Positions 29,081-38,706 of a stretch of 64,000 bases of DNA are shown piece by piece. Made by a program: the position numbers and the translations under genes. The notes under the pieces were generated by a model. It was given only the letters and a program-made list of their open reading frames with translations, ran no database searches and was not told the DNA's origin. The stretch spans positions 1 to 64,000 of the forward strand of contig JAQTUE010000008.1 of assembly GCA_028710415.1 (NCBI GenBank), read 5' to 3'. The first letter of the stretch is position 1, and each line of letters opens with the position of its first letter. The stretch comes from Paludibacter sp. GTDB lineage: Bacteria; Bacteroidota; Bacteroidia; Bacteroidales; Paludibacteraceae.

Positions 29081-30562
29081 ATGGCAAAAGAATTGAAAGA
29101 ACTGACTTCGCGCAGCGAAAACTACTCACAGTGGTATAATGATTTAGTGATTAAAGCTGATTTAGCTGAAAGTTCTGCTGTTCGCGGATGTATGGTGATT
29201 AAACCGTATGGCTATGCTATCTGGGAAAAGATACAAGCTGAACTGGATCGTATGTTTAAAGAAACAGGACACGTGAATGCCTATTTCCCTTTGTTTATTC
29301 CTAAATCATTCCTTAGCAAGGAAGCCGAACACGTGGATGGCTTTGCCAAGGAATGCGCTGTAGTAACCCACCATCGCCTGATGGCTAGTCCTGATGGGAA
29401 AGGATTGATTGTAGACCCGGAAGCCAAACTGGAAGAAGAACTGATTGTCCGCCCAACCTCCGAAACCATTATCTGGAGCACCTATAAAAACTGGATTCAA
29501 TCATACCGCGACTTACCGATCCTGATTAATCAATGGGCCAATGTAGTCCGTTGGGAAATGCGTACCCGTTTATTCCTGCGTACAACCGAATTCCTTTGGC
29601 AGGAAGGGCATACTGCCCATGCTACCGAAGCGGAAGCCATTGAAGAAACCCGCAAGATCCTTGAAATATATTCCGACTTTGCAGAGCGCTTCATGGCTGT
29701 TCCGGTTATCAAAGGTATCAAATCGGCTAACGAACGTTTTGCCGGTGCCATTGAGACTTTTTGTATCGAAGCATTGATGCAGGATGGCAAGGCATTACAG
29801 GCAGGCACCTCCCACTTCCTGGGACAGAATTTCGCCAAGGCTTTTGACGTGACCTTTGTTGATAAGACCAACAAAATGGATTATGTATGGGCTTCCTCCT
29901 GGGGTGTATCCACCCGCCTGATGGGTGCTTTGATCATGACCCACTCCGATGATAACGGATTAGTGCTCCCTCCTAACCTGGCACCGTTCCAGGTGGTGAT
30001 AGTGCCTATTTATAAGAATGACGAGCAACTGGCAGCCATCTCGGAGAAAGTGGCTGAAATCAGTTCTAAACTAAAAGCGCTGGGTATTTCAGTGAAGTAT
30101 GATAACAACGATAACAAGAAGCCGGGTTGGAAATTTGCAGAATATGAACTAAAGGGTGTTCCGGTACGTCTGGCTATGGGTGCCCGTGACCTGGAGAATG
30201 GAACTGTGGAAGTAGCACGCCGCGATACCTTAACCAAGGAAACAGTATCCCTGGAAAACATTGAATTGTATATCAGTGAGCTCTTAAAAACCATTCAGGC
30301 CAATATCTTTAAGAAAGCATTCGATTACCGTGCTTCAGTTACCCGCGAGGTTAACTCCTATGATGAGTTTAAATTGGAAATTGAAAAAGGCGGATTCTTA
30401 ATGTGTCATTGGGATGGTACTCCTGAAACGGAAGAAAAGATTAAGGAAGAAACAAAAGCTACCATCCGTTGTATTCCATTGGACGGCGATACAACCCCCG
30501 GGGTTTGTATGGTTACCGGTAAGCCTTCCGCACAACGTGTAATTTTTGCAAGAGCTTATTAA
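29081..30562 (+). CDS. proS: Prolyl-tRNA synthetase, archaeal/eukaryal type
   Basis: A 493-residue class II synthetase that charges tRNA-Pro. The start is at 29081 ([20 protein letters not shown]); the longer frame beginning at 29012 runs through the promoter and leader hairpin. Class II motif 2 is visible in [26 protein letters not shown] and motif 3 in [21 protein letters not shown]. The bacterial-type editing insertion is absent. A C-terminal zinc-like extension ends in ARAY, as in the ProS type 3 family. It is a single-gene unit with its own promoter and terminator. Confidence 0.95.
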   Translation: MAKELKELTSRSENYSQWYNDLVIKADLAESSAVRGCMVIKPYGYAIWEKIQAELDRMFKETGHVNAYFPLFIPKSFLSKEAEHVDGFAKECAVVTHHRLMASPDGKGLIVDPEAKLEEELIVRPTSETIIWSTYKNWIQSYRDLPILINQWANVVRWEMRTRLFLRTTEFLWQEGHTAHATEAEAIEETRKILEIYSDFAERFMAVPVIKGIKSANERFAGAIETFCIEALMQDGKALQAGTSHFLGQNFAKAFDVTFVDKTNKMDYVWASSWGVSTRLMGALIMTHSDDNGLVLPPNLAPFQVVIVPIYKNDEQLAAISEKVAEISSKLKALGISVKYDNNDNKKPGWKFAEYELKGVPVRLAMGARDLENGTVEVARRDTLTKETVSLENIELYISELLKTIQANIFKKAFDYRASVTREVNSYDEFKLEIEKGGFLMCHWDGTPETEEKIKEETKATIRCIPLDGDTTPGVCMVTGKPSAQRVIFARAY

Positions 30563-30594
30563 TCCCGGTTATTAGTAATTGTGTATCTCAGAAC

Positions 30595-30637
30595 AAAAAG
30601 AATCCCCAGAATCATTCGATTCTGGGGATTCTTTTTT
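30595..30637 (+). terminator. Rho-independent terminator of proS
   Basis: A long perfect stem (AAAAAGAATCCCCAGAATC with its complement, four-base loop) ends in a T run. It starts 33 bases after the proS stop and is immediately followed by the second 33-bp hairpin. Confidence 0.92.
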
Positions 30638-30670
30638 AGTGAAGGCTTCACTTCGAGTGAAGCCTTCACT
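30638..30670. repeat. 33-bp hairpin element downstream of proS (copy 2)
   Basis: AGTGAAGGCTTCACT and AGTGAAGCCTTCACT are exact reverse complements around a TCG loop. This is the same element as 29033-29065. It abuts the proS terminator. Confidence 0.9.
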
Positions 30671-30849
30671 AATTAGTTGATTGGTTGATTGGTTGAGTAG
30701 ATTTTCTAATAAATTGAATCTTTTATCTGGTATTTGTAAGCAGAGGTATTATTCCAATTGCTGAATGCTTCAATCCCAACAACGCGGAACGCGGAACATT
30801 GAACACGGAACGCTTCAAACCTTTCAAACTCTTCAAACTCTTCAAACTT
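30671..30849. repeat. Short mixed repeat tracts between proS and the zinc-ribbon gene
   Basis: Contains GTTGATTGGTTGATTGGTTG at about 30676-30695, GAACGCGGAACATTGAACACGG units at about 30783-30811 and TTCAAACTC/TTCAAACCT units at 30814-30848. Three of the repeat families of this genome thus occur side by side. No gene was seen. Confidence 0.8.
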
Positions 30850-31065
30850 TTATCTATGCTTTCCTTTGCTTAATGATTTAGGCGACCCATACCACGAACA
30901 ACCCAGGCAATAGATCACTGTCAAATCGAATCCTACAAAAGAATCATTTATATGAACCGGAATCACCTCACAATGTTCGTTCACGGTCACTACTACGCCT
31001 TCATCCAATGCATTCTTTACCACAAAACGGTGAATATCACATTGAGGGCATTTCAGGGTTTTCAT
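30850..31065 (-). CDS. Small zinc-ribbon-like protein
   Basis: A 71-residue protein with two CxxC pairs, KCPQCDIHRF near the N-terminus and IYCLGCSWYG near the C-terminus, spaced as in a zinc ribbon. No recognised family beyond that. It lies 30 bases downstream of the ftsE-like gene on the same strand and may share its transcript. Confidence 0.65.
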   Translation of the reverse strand: MKTLKCPQCDIHRFVVKNALDEGVVVTVNEHCEVIPVHINDSFVGFDLTVIYCLGCSWYGSPKSLSKGKHR

Positions 31066-31095
31066 TTCGGGTTATTTATAATGCCAATTTAAATG

Positions 31096-31896
31096 TCAGA
31101 CAGTTTCTTCTTCAATGATTTGTTCAATGACCCCTGCAGTATGCTGTACTGAAACAGGTTTATCAATCAGTTTTTCAACGACCACCGCCTCGGTAACCAC
31201 CACTTTCCCAATGCTCACTGCATTGGTCACTTCTGTCAGTTGTTCATTTTCACAACGGAACACGCGTCCCGGAAATTTATTGAGCCAGTTCAGGTTATGG
31301 GTTGCCATGATCACTGTTGTACCCGACAAGCGGATATTATAAAGCAATTCTACCAGTTCACGGCCTGTTTCAGGATCCAGGTTACCGGTTGGTTCATCAG
31401 CCAGTATCATCTCAGGGGAATTAAGCAGTGCACGGGCTATCACGATACGTTGTTGCTCACCACCCGAAAGCTGGTGAGGCATTTTAGTTCCTTTCGTACC
31501 CATTCCTACCTGTTGCAGGACATTGGCAATTTGTTCGTCAATGGCAACCTGGTCTAACCACCCGGTGGCACGTAGTACAAAATCAAGGTTCTGATTCACA
31601 GTACGGTCAGTAAGTAACTGAAAGTCCTGAAACACAATCCCTATTTTACGGCGTAAATAAGGGACTTCATTCGCTTTCAATGCCCTTAAATCATAGCCCA
31701 ATGCACCGGCAACACCAAATAAGATTGGAATTTCATGATAAATGGATTTTAGCAACGTACTCTTGCCGCTGCCTACTTTCCCCAGTAAATATATAAATTC
31801 CCCGGAATGTATTTCGAGTTGAACGTCTTTTAGAACCAACAATTCCTGTTGATAAATATCGACATCCACGTATTTTATTAATAATTTCTTTTCCAT
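31096..31896 (-). CDS. ftsE: FtsE-like ABC transporter ATP-binding protein
   Basis: A 266-residue ATPase. Walker A is GKVGSGKST (residues 39-47), the signature is LSGGEQQR (143-150), and Walker B with its glutamate is [11 protein letters not shown] (about 164-174). The sequence resembles FtsE, which with FtsX controls peptidoglycan hydrolases at the division site. A C-terminal tail of about 45 residues after the H-loop ([12 protein letters not shown]) is longer than usual and rich in valine and glutamate. No FtsX gene is adjacent, so an export ATPase of the LolD/MacB group remains possible. GTAAATGGTAAATTG repeats lie just upstream (31905-31933). Confidence 0.78.
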   Translation of the reverse strand: MEKKLLIKYVDVDIYQQELLVLKDVQLEIHSGEFIYLLGKVGSGKSTLLKSIYHEIPILFGVAGALGYDLRALKANEVPYLRRKIGIVFQDFQLLTDRTVNQNLDFVLRATGWLDQVAIDEQIANVLQQVGMGTKGTKMPHQLSGGEQQRIVIARALLNSPEMILADEPTGNLDPETGRELVELLYNIRLSGTTVIMATHNLNWLNKFPGRVFRCENEQLTEVTNAVSIGKVVVTEAVVVEKLIDKPVSVQHTAGVIEQIIEEETV

Positions 31897-31932
31897 TCTA
31901 TAAATCGTAAATGGTAAATTGTAAATCGTAAA

Positions 31933-32544
31933 TTACTTATGTCTTTTCTTCAGTTCACGTGCCAGATCGTCCAAAGAGTATCCTTTCGAAGTCAATAGAA
32001 CAATCAGGTGATACATCAGGTCGGACGCTTCGTAGATAAATCCTTCCTCGGTACCGTTGGTAGCTTCAATAACTGTTTCCACAGCTTCTTCGCCCACTTT
32101 CTGGGCCATGCGGTTCACTCCTTTTTTGAACAGTGAAGTAGTATACGAACCTTCCGGCATTTCCTTGAAACGGACAGTAATAAAGTCCTGAAGGTATTTC
32201 AGAAAGGTAACATCCCCTTCATTACTTTCACCCCAGCAGGTATCGGTGCCGGTATGGCAAACCGGGCCTACAGGATTGACTTTTATCAACAAGGTATCGT
32301 TATCACAATCAGGGGTAATGGAAACAACGTTCAGGAAATTACCACTTTCTTCTCCCTTCGTCCACAACCGGTTTTTAGTACGGCTAAAGAAGGTTACTTT
32401 TCCGGTCTCTTCTGTTTTGGCCAATGATTCTTCGTTCATAAAGCCTAACATCAATACTTTGGCTGTCATTTCATCCTGAATGATTGCAGGGACTAAACCC
32501 CCCATCTTTTGAAAATCTATGTTCATTTTGTTCGGATTTTGCAT
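31933..32544 (-). CDS. hisIE: Bifunctional phosphoribosyl-AMP cyclohydrolase / phosphoribosyl-ATP pyrophosphatase
   Basis: A 203-residue fusion catalysing steps 2 and 3 of histidine synthesis. The HisI part (residues 1-about 110) has VLMLGFMNEESL, TKGEESGN and the metal-binding ITPDCDNDTLLIKV and VCHTGTDTCW. The HisE part (from about 115) has the MazG-like helix EEAVETVIEA and ends in LARELKKRHK. The start could also be the ATG at 32526. No other his genes are in the window. It is near folA but separated from it by a terminator. Confidence 0.93.
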   Translation of the reverse strand: MQNPNKMNIDFQKMGGLVPAIIQDEMTAKVLMLGFMNEESLAKTEETGKVTFFSRTKNRLWTKGEESGNFLNVVSITPDCDNDTLLIKVNPVGPVCHTGTDTCWGESNEGDVTFLKYLQDFITVRFKEMPEGSYTTSLFKKGVNRMAQKVGEEAVETVIEATNGTEEGFIYEASDLMYHLIVLLTSKGYSLDDLARELKKRHK

Positions 32545-32633
32545 GTATAACTAATAGTTGGCGAAATTACAAAAAATAGCTCTAAATCGAGAATAAATGT
32601 CTATAAATTTAGTGATTGGGTTGGGTTTATTAG

Positions 32634-32671
32634 AAATAAAAAACGCCAACCTTAATTCAGGATGGCGTTTT
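32634..32671 (-). terminator. Rho-independent terminator of folA
   Basis: Read on the minus strand, AAAACGCCA pairs with TGGCGTTTT over 9 bp and a T-rich run follows. It lies 16 bases after the folA stop. Confidence 0.8.
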
Positions 32672-32686
32672 GTATCTGGCAATTTA

Positions 32687-33184
32687 TTATTTTTTCCTTT
32701 TATATTCCGAAAAGGTATAGGCATAATCGTTATTTTCGTCGGCATCATGGTCTTCATGACTCACCTCTTCCCACTGGCTAAAATCAATTGCAGGAAAATA
32801 AGTATCGGCTGAAAAGTCCTTATGAATCCAGGTAATATACATGGAATCCACTTTGTCAATGCATTGCCGGTACACGGTTGCCCCGCCGATTATAAACAGT
32901 TCCTTTTCATGCTCGCACAGATAGACGGCATCTTCCAGGGAGTCGGCTTCAAAATATCCTTCATTCACTCCTTCAGACATAACCGAGGTCAACACGATAT
33001 TCTTACGGTTCGGAAGTGGTCCTTTAGGCAGGCTTTCAAAGGTACGTTTACCCATCACGATGGCATGGCCCATTGTCAATTGCTTAAAGTGTTTTAAGTC
33101 TGCCGGCAAATGCCAGGGTAGATCGTTTGATTTACCGATAGCATAATTATCAGCTATTGCGGCAATAATCGAAATTTTTGTCAT
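32687..33184 (-). CDS. folA: Dihydrofolate reductase
   Basis: A 165-residue enzyme that reduces dihydrofolate to tetrahydrofolate with NADPH. The N-terminal MTKISIIAAIADNYAIGKSN, the substrate loop DLPWHLPADLKHFKQLT and the NADPH segment IVMGKRTFESLP are classic. IIGGATVYRQC supplies the second NADPH contact. It is followed by thyA upstream on the same strand (thyA-folA order), with a terminator between them. A TAATTTTG element is at 33241-33248. Confidence 0.95.
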   Translation of the reverse strand: MTKISIIAAIADNYAIGKSNDLPWHLPADLKHFKQLTMGHAIVMGKRTFESLPKGPLPNRKNIVLTSVMSEGVNEGYFEADSLEDAVYLCEHEKELFIIGGATVYRQCIDKVDSMYITWIHKDFSADTYFPAIDFSQWEEVSHEDHDADENNDYAYTFSEYKRKK

Positions 33185-33240
33185 ATTATTAAAATAATAA
33201 AAAGCTTTTTGTAATCTACAGTCTTCTTTCAGACAGATGA

Positions 33241-33248
33241 CAAAATTA
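33241..33248 (-). promoter_or_regulatory. -7 promoter element for folA
   Basis: TAATTTTG on the minus strand matches TAnnTTTG, 57 bases before the folA start and just after the thyA terminator. This suggests folA has its own transcript. Confidence 0.5.
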
Positions 33249-33250
33249 CT

Positions 33251-33285
33251 AAAAAAGAATGGACATCCTATTCAGAATGTCCATT
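33251..33285 (-). terminator. Rho-independent terminator between thyA and folA
   Basis: AATGGACAT and ATGTCCATT form a 9-bp stem with a ten-base loop, and on the minus strand the stem is followed by six T. It would end thyA transcripts. Confidence 0.8.
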
Positions 33286-33508
33286 TAAATGTAATGTATT
33301 TTATGACGCATATTTTATGCCTTGTATAAGACAAGTAAAGGCGAGAATAATTTGTCAGTTTAAATAATTGTTTTGAATAAAAGTATTAGAATTTCTGATC
33401 ACTTAAATTTACTGCTTCTTCTGTCTTCTGTCTTGAGTCTTGGCTCTTGCCTCTTGTTTCTTGTTTCTTGGCTCTATTCTCAATGCTCAATCCTCGATGC
33501 TATATCTA
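33286..33508. repeat. thyA downstream region with CTTCTGT/CTTGTTTCTTGG tract
   Basis: From about 33415 to 33500 the + strand reads as degenerate 7-10-base units such as CTTCTGT, CTTGAGT, CTTGGCT, CTTGCCT and CTTGTTT, then CTCAATG-type units. A relative of this family occurs at 58192-58241. No gene. Confidence 0.8.
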
Positions 33509-34303
33509 TTACACCGCCACAATACCCTTTATATGTGGATGCGGGTCATAATTGATCAATTCAAAGTCAGTTATCTTGAATGAGAACAGATCTTTTACTT
33601 CCGGGTTAATCAGCATGGTAGGCAATGCTCTTGGTTCCCTGGTAAGCTGCAGCTTCACCTGATCCATGTGGTTGGTATAAATATGGGCATCACCAAGTGT
33701 ATGAACAAAATCACCTGCCTTAAGACCGGTTACCTGGGCCATCATTTGAAGCAACAAGGCATAAGAGGCTATGTTGAACGGCACTCCCAGGAATATATCG
33801 GCACTGCGTTGGTAAAGTTGCAGGCTCAGTTTCCCATCAGCCACATAGAACTGAAAGAAGGCATGGCACGGTGGCAGGTTCATATTGGGTATGTCGGCCA
33901 CATTCCAGGCACTCACAATGATACGGCGTGAATCCGGATTGTTTTTGATGGTGTTGATAGCCTCTGTAATCTGGTCGATATGCCCGCCGGTATAATCCGG
34001 CCACGAGCGCCATTGGTACCCGTAAATATGTCCCAGGTCACCGTTTTCATCCGCCCATTCGTTCCAGATTTTGACCCCGTTTTCCTGAAGGTACTGAACA
34101 TTCGTATCCCCGTTCAGGAACCATAACAGCTCATGGATGATCGATTTCAAATGAAGCTTTTTGGTGGTCAGGCATGGAAACCCTTCCTCCATATTAAAAC
34201 GCATTTGATGACCGAATATACTGATGGTCCCGGTACCTGTGCGGTCTTCCTTATGAACACCTTCCGCCAATACGCGGTTTAAGAGGTCTAGATATTGTTT
34301 CAT
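33509..34303 (-). CDS. thyA: Thymidylate synthase
   Basis: A 264-residue ThyA, the same length as the E. coli enzyme. It makes dTMP from dUMP using methylene-tetrahydrofolate, giving dihydrofolate that the neighbouring FolA recycles. The catalytic cysteine is Cys146 in [13 protein letters not shown], and the phosphate-binding arginines are in [22 protein letters not shown] and NIASYALL are also conserved. Repeat tracts lie directly upstream. Confidence 0.96.
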   Translation of the reverse strand: MKQYLDLLNRVLAEGVHKEDRTGTGTISIFGHQMRFNMEEGFPCLTTKKLHLKSIIHELLWFLNGDTNVQYLQENGVKIWNEWADENGDLGHIYGYQWRSWPDYTGGHIDQITEAINTIKNNPDSRRIIVSAWNVADIPNMNLPPCHAFFQFYVADGKLSLQLYQRSADIFLGVPFNIASYALLLQMMAQVTGLKAGDFVHTLGDAHIYTNHMDQVKLQLTREPRALPTMLINPEVKDLFSFKITDFELINYDPHPHIKGIVAV

Positions 34304-34725
34304 GTATTTAGTTGAGTAAGTTAAGTTAATTAAGTTGATTGGTTGAGTAAGTTAATTAAGTTGATTGAGTTAATTAAGTTGAATGAGTTAATTAAGTTGA
34401 TTGAGTTAATTATGTTGAATGGGTTGATTGAGTTAATTGGTTAATTAAGTTAATTGGGTGATTGAGATATTTGAGTTGAAAAAGTTATTAGAGTTGAAAG
34501 AGTTATTAGAGTTGAAGAAGAAATTTGAAAATTATATTTAATTGGTCAATATCTTTTTAAGAAATAAAACAACTGAATGAAGTAACGTCTCGTTAATCGG
34601 ATCAACAATTCAACTCAACAAACTTAATCAACCAATTAACTCAATCAACCAATCAACTTAATCAACCAATCAACTCAATCAACTCAATTAACCAATTAAC
34701 TTAATCAACTTAATTAACCAATCAA
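34304..34725. repeat. Opposed GTTGATTGA tracts between thyA and the PorE-like gene
   Basis: From about 34311 to 34515 the + strand carries GTTGATTG, GTTAATTAA and GTTGAATGA units. From about 34605 to 34725 it carries the complement, AATCAACC and AATTAACC units. The arms are separated by roughly 90 bases and would pair imperfectly in RNA or DNA. The right arm runs up to the stop codon of the PorE-like gene. Confidence 0.88.
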
Positions 34726-36708
34726 CTAGAACAGCTTATACGTCGTCTTCACCACCCTGAATTCCGATCGTCTGTTTATCTGATTCACCACTTCCTGTTG
34801 TTCAGGGGTTAGTTTGGTCACAAAAGCCTCATCCAACACGTCATTTTCTTTCAGGTAAGGATATTTCTTAGCCAGTTGGGCATCTACCACGACCGGCTTT
34901 TCTTCACCGTTCCCCACCGAACTTAACCTGTCCGAAGGAATACCCTTGGCAATCAGGTAATCAACTACTGATTTGGCACGTTTTTGCGATAATATCTTAT
35001 TCGATTCATTATTACCCACATAATCGGTGTTGGCACTGATTTCGATGGTGATATTCGGGTTGTCCTTCAATATCTTCAACAGCACCTGAAGTCCGGTTTC
35101 CGAAGCAGGTGTAAGGTCCCATTTCGCAAATTCATAGAATATGTTTTCAATCTCAATAGGTTTGGAGATGGCAGACAGCTGGAAGTTAACCGTAAATAAT
35201 TTGCTGTCCTTAAGTCCCTGGGTGGTCACCTTGTTTTTCTGGTTCAGGTATCCACGCGAGGAAGCCAGCATGATGCAATCCATATCCTTGTCCACTTTAA
35301 TCCTGTAGGTACCATCCTTTTTGGTTTGTACCCTGGCATTCACTCCGGTATTGCTTACCATGCGAACCACGGCATCAGGCAATGGGTTTCCTTTTTCGTC
35401 TACCACCTTTCCTTCAATCCCATAGGCCAGTTCCGGCAATACAAAATTCCAGATAGCATCATTTCCTTTAGTCTCATTGCGGTTGGAAGAGAAAAACCCT
35501 CTTTCTTCCTTGCCCGCGAAGGTTATGCCAAAGTCATCCCCCGAAGAATTGATCGGTGCACCCATATTTTCAACAATCCAACCACCATCCTTTTTAGGGG
35601 TAGCCTTAAAGATATCCAGTCCTCCAAATCCGGGGTGTCCGTTGGAGGCAAAATACAAGGTACCGTCCGCTTTTACGCTTGGGAACATTTCATCACCCGA
35701 AGTATTGATATCAGGTCCCAGGTTCTCGATAAACTTGCATTCCCCGTTTGCCAGGGTTGCTTTCCATATATCCTTTCCACCGAGTCCTTTTTTGGAATCC
35801 GATACAAAGTATAGCGTTACTCCATCAGGCGCAATGGCGGGATGGGCAACTGATATGGTACTGTCTTTAAAGATCTTAATTTTCTGGGGTGCACTCCACG
35901 TACCACCCGCCCGGTTGGTCATCATGATATCGGTTCCCCTCACACCATCAGGAACATACGGTGAACGGGTATAGTACATGATTTTCCCGTCGGCACTGAA
36001 TGAACAGACACCTTCATCGTTGATGGTGTTGATAGATCCTTCCAGCATTTCAGGCGCTTCCCATTTCCCGGCAGCATTGACACGGCTCTCAAACAGGTCA
36101 TTATTTGGCAAGCCTGTTATGGCACTGCTTTTCTGAATGGTTTTCTTATTGAAGGGACGGTTTGAAGTAAAGACGATCTGGTCGGTATTCGAGCCCATAA
36201 ATGCAGGGCTGAAGTTAGAGGAACGTCTTAGGTTAAAGTCTGTCGACCGCTTTACAAGATACCTGCTTGGTATATTTCTCCATTCCGCAACAAAGTTACA
36301 GGCTTTAATACCATTTTTAGCAACCACATTTGACGAATCCTTGGTCAGATAGATGGCGTAATTTTTTGCTGCCTCCGGATATTTCCCATTCTGCTGCAAT
36401 ACCTGTGCAAAATGCAGGTACACGATTGAATCGGAATAATTATAGCGTATGGCATTCAGGTACGCCTGCTCTGCCCTGCCCTGGTTGGTAAGCCGGTAAC
36501 ATTCTGCCTGACGGTATGCAATCCTGCCCCGTTGCGATTTCTCTTTCGCTGTCAGGCTAGAATACACCCGTTTGTATAAATTCCCTGCATCATAATACTC
36601 CCCGATTTCATACCGTGCATCCGCCTTTTTTATAAGACCTGCAATCCCACAACTTTGGAAGCCAATTGTTGTGAGAAGAATTATGTATAGGAAAGGTTTT
36701 ATACGCAT
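34726..36708 (-). CDS. PorE-like OmpA-family lipoprotein (type IX secretion associated)
   Basis: A 660-residue lipoprotein with signal MRIKPFLYIILLTTIGFQSC, where Cys20 is the lipid site. Order of domains: TPR-like helices (about 25-150); a WD40/PD40 beta-propeller (about 165-425) with repeats such as DGVTLYFVSDSKKGLGGKDI and ADGTLYFASNGHPGFGGLDI; a carboxypeptidase-regulatory-like beta domain (about 430-520); and a C-terminal OmpA peptidoglycan-binding domain (about 535-655, NTDYVGNNESNKILSQKRA). This is exactly the layout of PorE from Porphyromonas, which ties the type IX secretion system to peptidoglycan. Other OmpA lipoproteins share parts of it, so the name is a strong analogy. Confidence 0.8.
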   Translation of the reverse strand: MRIKPFLYIILLTTIGFQSCGIAGLIKKADARYEIGEYYDAGNLYKRVYSSLTAKEKSQRGRIAYRQAECYRLTNQGRAEQAYLNAIRYNYSDSIVYLHFAQVLQQNGKYPEAAKNYAIYLTKDSSNVVAKNGIKACNFVAEWRNIPSRYLVKRSTDFNLRRSSNFSPAFMGSNTDQIVFTSNRPFNKKTIQKSSAITGLPNNDLFESRVNAAGKWEAPEMLEGSINTINDEGVCSFSADGKIMYYTRSPYVPDGVRGTDIMMTNRAGGTWSAPQKIKIFKDSTISVAHPAIAPDGVTLYFVSDSKKGLGGKDIWKATLANGECKFIENLGPDINTSGDEMFPSVKADGTLYFASNGHPGFGGLDIFKATPKKDGGWIVENMGAPINSSGDDFGITFAGKEERGFFSSNRNETKGNDAIWNFVLPELAYGIEGKVVDEKGNPLPDAVVRMVSNTGVNARVQTKKDGTYRIKVDKDMDCIMLASSRGYLNQKNKVTTQGLKDSKLFTVNFQLSAISKPIEIENIFYEFAKWDLTPASETGLQVLLKILKDNPNITIEISANTDYVGNNESNKILSQKRAKSVVDYLIAKGIPSDRLSSVGNGEEKPVVVDAQLAKKYPYLKENDVLDEAFVTKLTPEQQEVVNQINRRSEFRVVKTTYKLF

Positions 36709-37083
36709 TGTTTGATTGGTTGATTATGTTGACTGGTTGATTAAGTTGATTAAGTTAATTGGTTGATTAAGTTGATTAAGTTGATTAAGTTGAATAAGTT
36801 GATTAAGTTGATTAAGTTGATTAAGTTGAATGAGTTAATTGAGTAATTGAGTTTAGTTGTATAAGAAAAAGTAAATGTACTTTAAGTTTAATAAAAAAAT
36901 AAGTTGAACATATTTTATGTTGATTTATCCGATTGAGCCAATAAACCAACAAGTTGAAGTAATTTTCCACTTACGCGATGAACTTATCCCCCAATTAACT
37001 TAATTAACTTAGTCAACCAATCAACTTAATTAACCAATTAACTTAGTCAACCAATCAACTTAATCAACCAATCAACCAATTAA
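36709..37083. repeat. Second pair of opposed GTTGATTAA tracts
   Basis: GTTGATTAA/GTTGAATAA units run from about 36713 to 36850, and the complement AATCAACTTAATTAACC runs from about 36990 to 37095, right into the stop region of the DUF1015 gene. The arrangement copies the one on the other side of the PorE-like gene. Confidence 0.88.
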
Positions 37084-38334
37084 CTAATCAACCAATTCAT
37101 GGATAACAAGCCCCGACCTCAACTTAGGTTCAAACCAGGTAGTTTTTGGAGGCATGATATTTCCGGTATCGGCAATGTCAATCAGTTGTTTCATCGATAC
37201 AGGATACAGTGCCAGTGCCACCTTCATTTCGCCACTGTCCACACGTCGTTTCAGTTCACCCAATCCACGTATTCCACCGATAAAGTCAATCCGTTTATCG
37301 CTTCGCAAGTCTTTAATTCCCAACACTTCGTCGAGTATCAGATTCGAAGAGATCGTCACGTCCAGCACGCCAATCGGGTCGTTATCGTTATACGTGTCCG
37401 CGTTGGCTGTCAGTGAATACCACTTACCCGACAAATACAACGCAAAATTGTGTAATTTATTGGGTTTATATATTTCCGTTCCTATTAATTCCACGTTAAA
37501 ATGATTTGCCAGTTTCGCCAGGAATTCTTCGTCACTCAGATTATTCAGGTCTTTCACCACGCGGTTGTAGTCGATAATGCTCAACTGGTTATCAGGAAAA
37601 CACACCGCCATAAAGAAATTATATTCCTCGTTGCCGGTATGGTTTGGGTTTTGCTGGCTCTTCTCAACGCCTACCAAGGCTGCAGCAGCACTCCGGTGAT
37701 GACCATCGGCTATGTACAAAGAAGGTATGGCAGCAAACAGTTCGGTGATACGGGCAATCGTTTTTGCGTCGTCAATGATCCAGAACTGGTGTCCAAAGCC
37801 ATCTCCCGGGGCAATAAAGTCATACACCGGTTTACCCTTAACAATATTGGCTACGATTTCATCCAGCTCATCCTGGTGTGGATAGGCAAAAAACACCGGT
37901 TCTATGTTGGCATTGTTCACCCGGACATGCTTCATGCGGTCTTCTTCTTTATCACGACGGGTCAGCTCATGTTTTTTGATATGGCCTTTCATGTAATCGT
38001 CCACATTGGCACAAACCACCAGTCCGTATTGCGTTTTTCCGTTCATAGTCTGGGCATAGACATAGTATTTTTCAACCTCATCCTGCACCAGCCATCCTTC
38101 TTTTTGAAATTTGGCAAAGTTCTCAGCGGCCTTGTCATAAACCTTTTCCTGATGTTCATCGGTTCCCGGTTCAAAATCTATTTCGGGTTTGATAATATGA
38201 TACAACGACATGGGATTACCGGCTGCCTCGGTGCGGGCTTCTTCGGAATTCAACACATCATAGGGCCGTGAAGCCACTTTTTCTACCAGGTTTTGAGGAG
38301 GACGGATGCCCTTAAAAGGTTTAATGAGAGCCAT
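37084..38334 (-). CDS. DUF1015 family protein
   Basis: A 416-residue cytoplasmic protein of the DUF1015 family. The start is MALIKPFKGIRPPQNLVEKVASRPYDVLN, and the highly conserved YIADGHHRSAAA is at about residues 208-219. Its function is not established. In many Bacteroidota it lies next to serine synthesis genes; here none is visible. A TACATTTG element at 38372-38379 is a likely -7 box. Confidence 0.9.
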   Translation of the reverse strand: MALIKPFKGIRPPQNLVEKVASRPYDVLNSEEARTEAAGNPMSLYHIIKPEIDFEPGTDEHQEKVYDKAAENFAKFQKEGWLVQDEVEKYYVYAQTMNGKTQYGLVVCANVDDYMKGHIKKHELTRRDKEEDRMKHVRVNNANIEPVFFAYPHQDELDEIVANIVKGKPVYDFIAPGDGFGHQFWIIDDAKTIARITELFAAIPSLYIADGHHRSAAAALVGVEKSQQNPNHTGNEEYNFFMAVCFPDNQLSIIDYNRVVKDLNNLSDEEFLAKLANHFNVELIGTEIYKPNKLHNFALYLSGKWYSLTANADTYNDNDPIGVLDVTISSNLILDEVLGIKDLRSDKRIDFIGGIRGLGELKRRVDSGEMKVALALYPVSMKQLIDIADTGNIMPPKTTWFEPKLRSGLVIHELVD

Positions 38335-38371
38335 AATACAACTGTTTTGCGTTAATTTTATTTTTCAGCCA

Positions 38372-38379
38372 CAAATGTA
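38372..38379 (-). promoter_or_regulatory. -7 promoter element for the DUF1015 gene
   Basis: TACATTTG on the minus strand matches TAnnTTTG, 38 bases before the start codon. Confidence 0.5.
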
Positions 38380-38661
38380 CAAAAATTCTTTTGAATAGAA
38401 TAGTTTGAAACTAAAGAGACTATCACCAATTTGAAACTGAGTAAACCACACAGACTACTGTTCACCTATAATTTAAAAAAATAAACTATTTTCAAAAGAT
38501 ATCACATTTCCCAATTGGCACTATTTTTGAGAGTAAAGTCCCTTTGAAAGTCAATCCATTCTGTTAATGTTCCTGTCCTTTGAACTTTTGTTTCTCGCAC
38601 TTCTTTCCGGGGATTTTCCATTGTGTTTTCATAATAAGTGATGTCTTCATCTGATTTACGT

Positions 38662-38706
38662 TGTATCTTAGATGTATCTTAGATGTATCTTAGATATAAC
38701 TTAGAT
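38662..38706. repeat. 11-bp tandem repeats, unit TGTATCTTAGA
   Basis: Three exact TGTATCTTAGA units are followed by TATAACTTAGA and TATCTC, then CATATCATTA and a distorted complement to about 38748. The period and the CTTAGATA core match the array at 5772-5860, read on the opposite strand. Confidence 0.8.
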
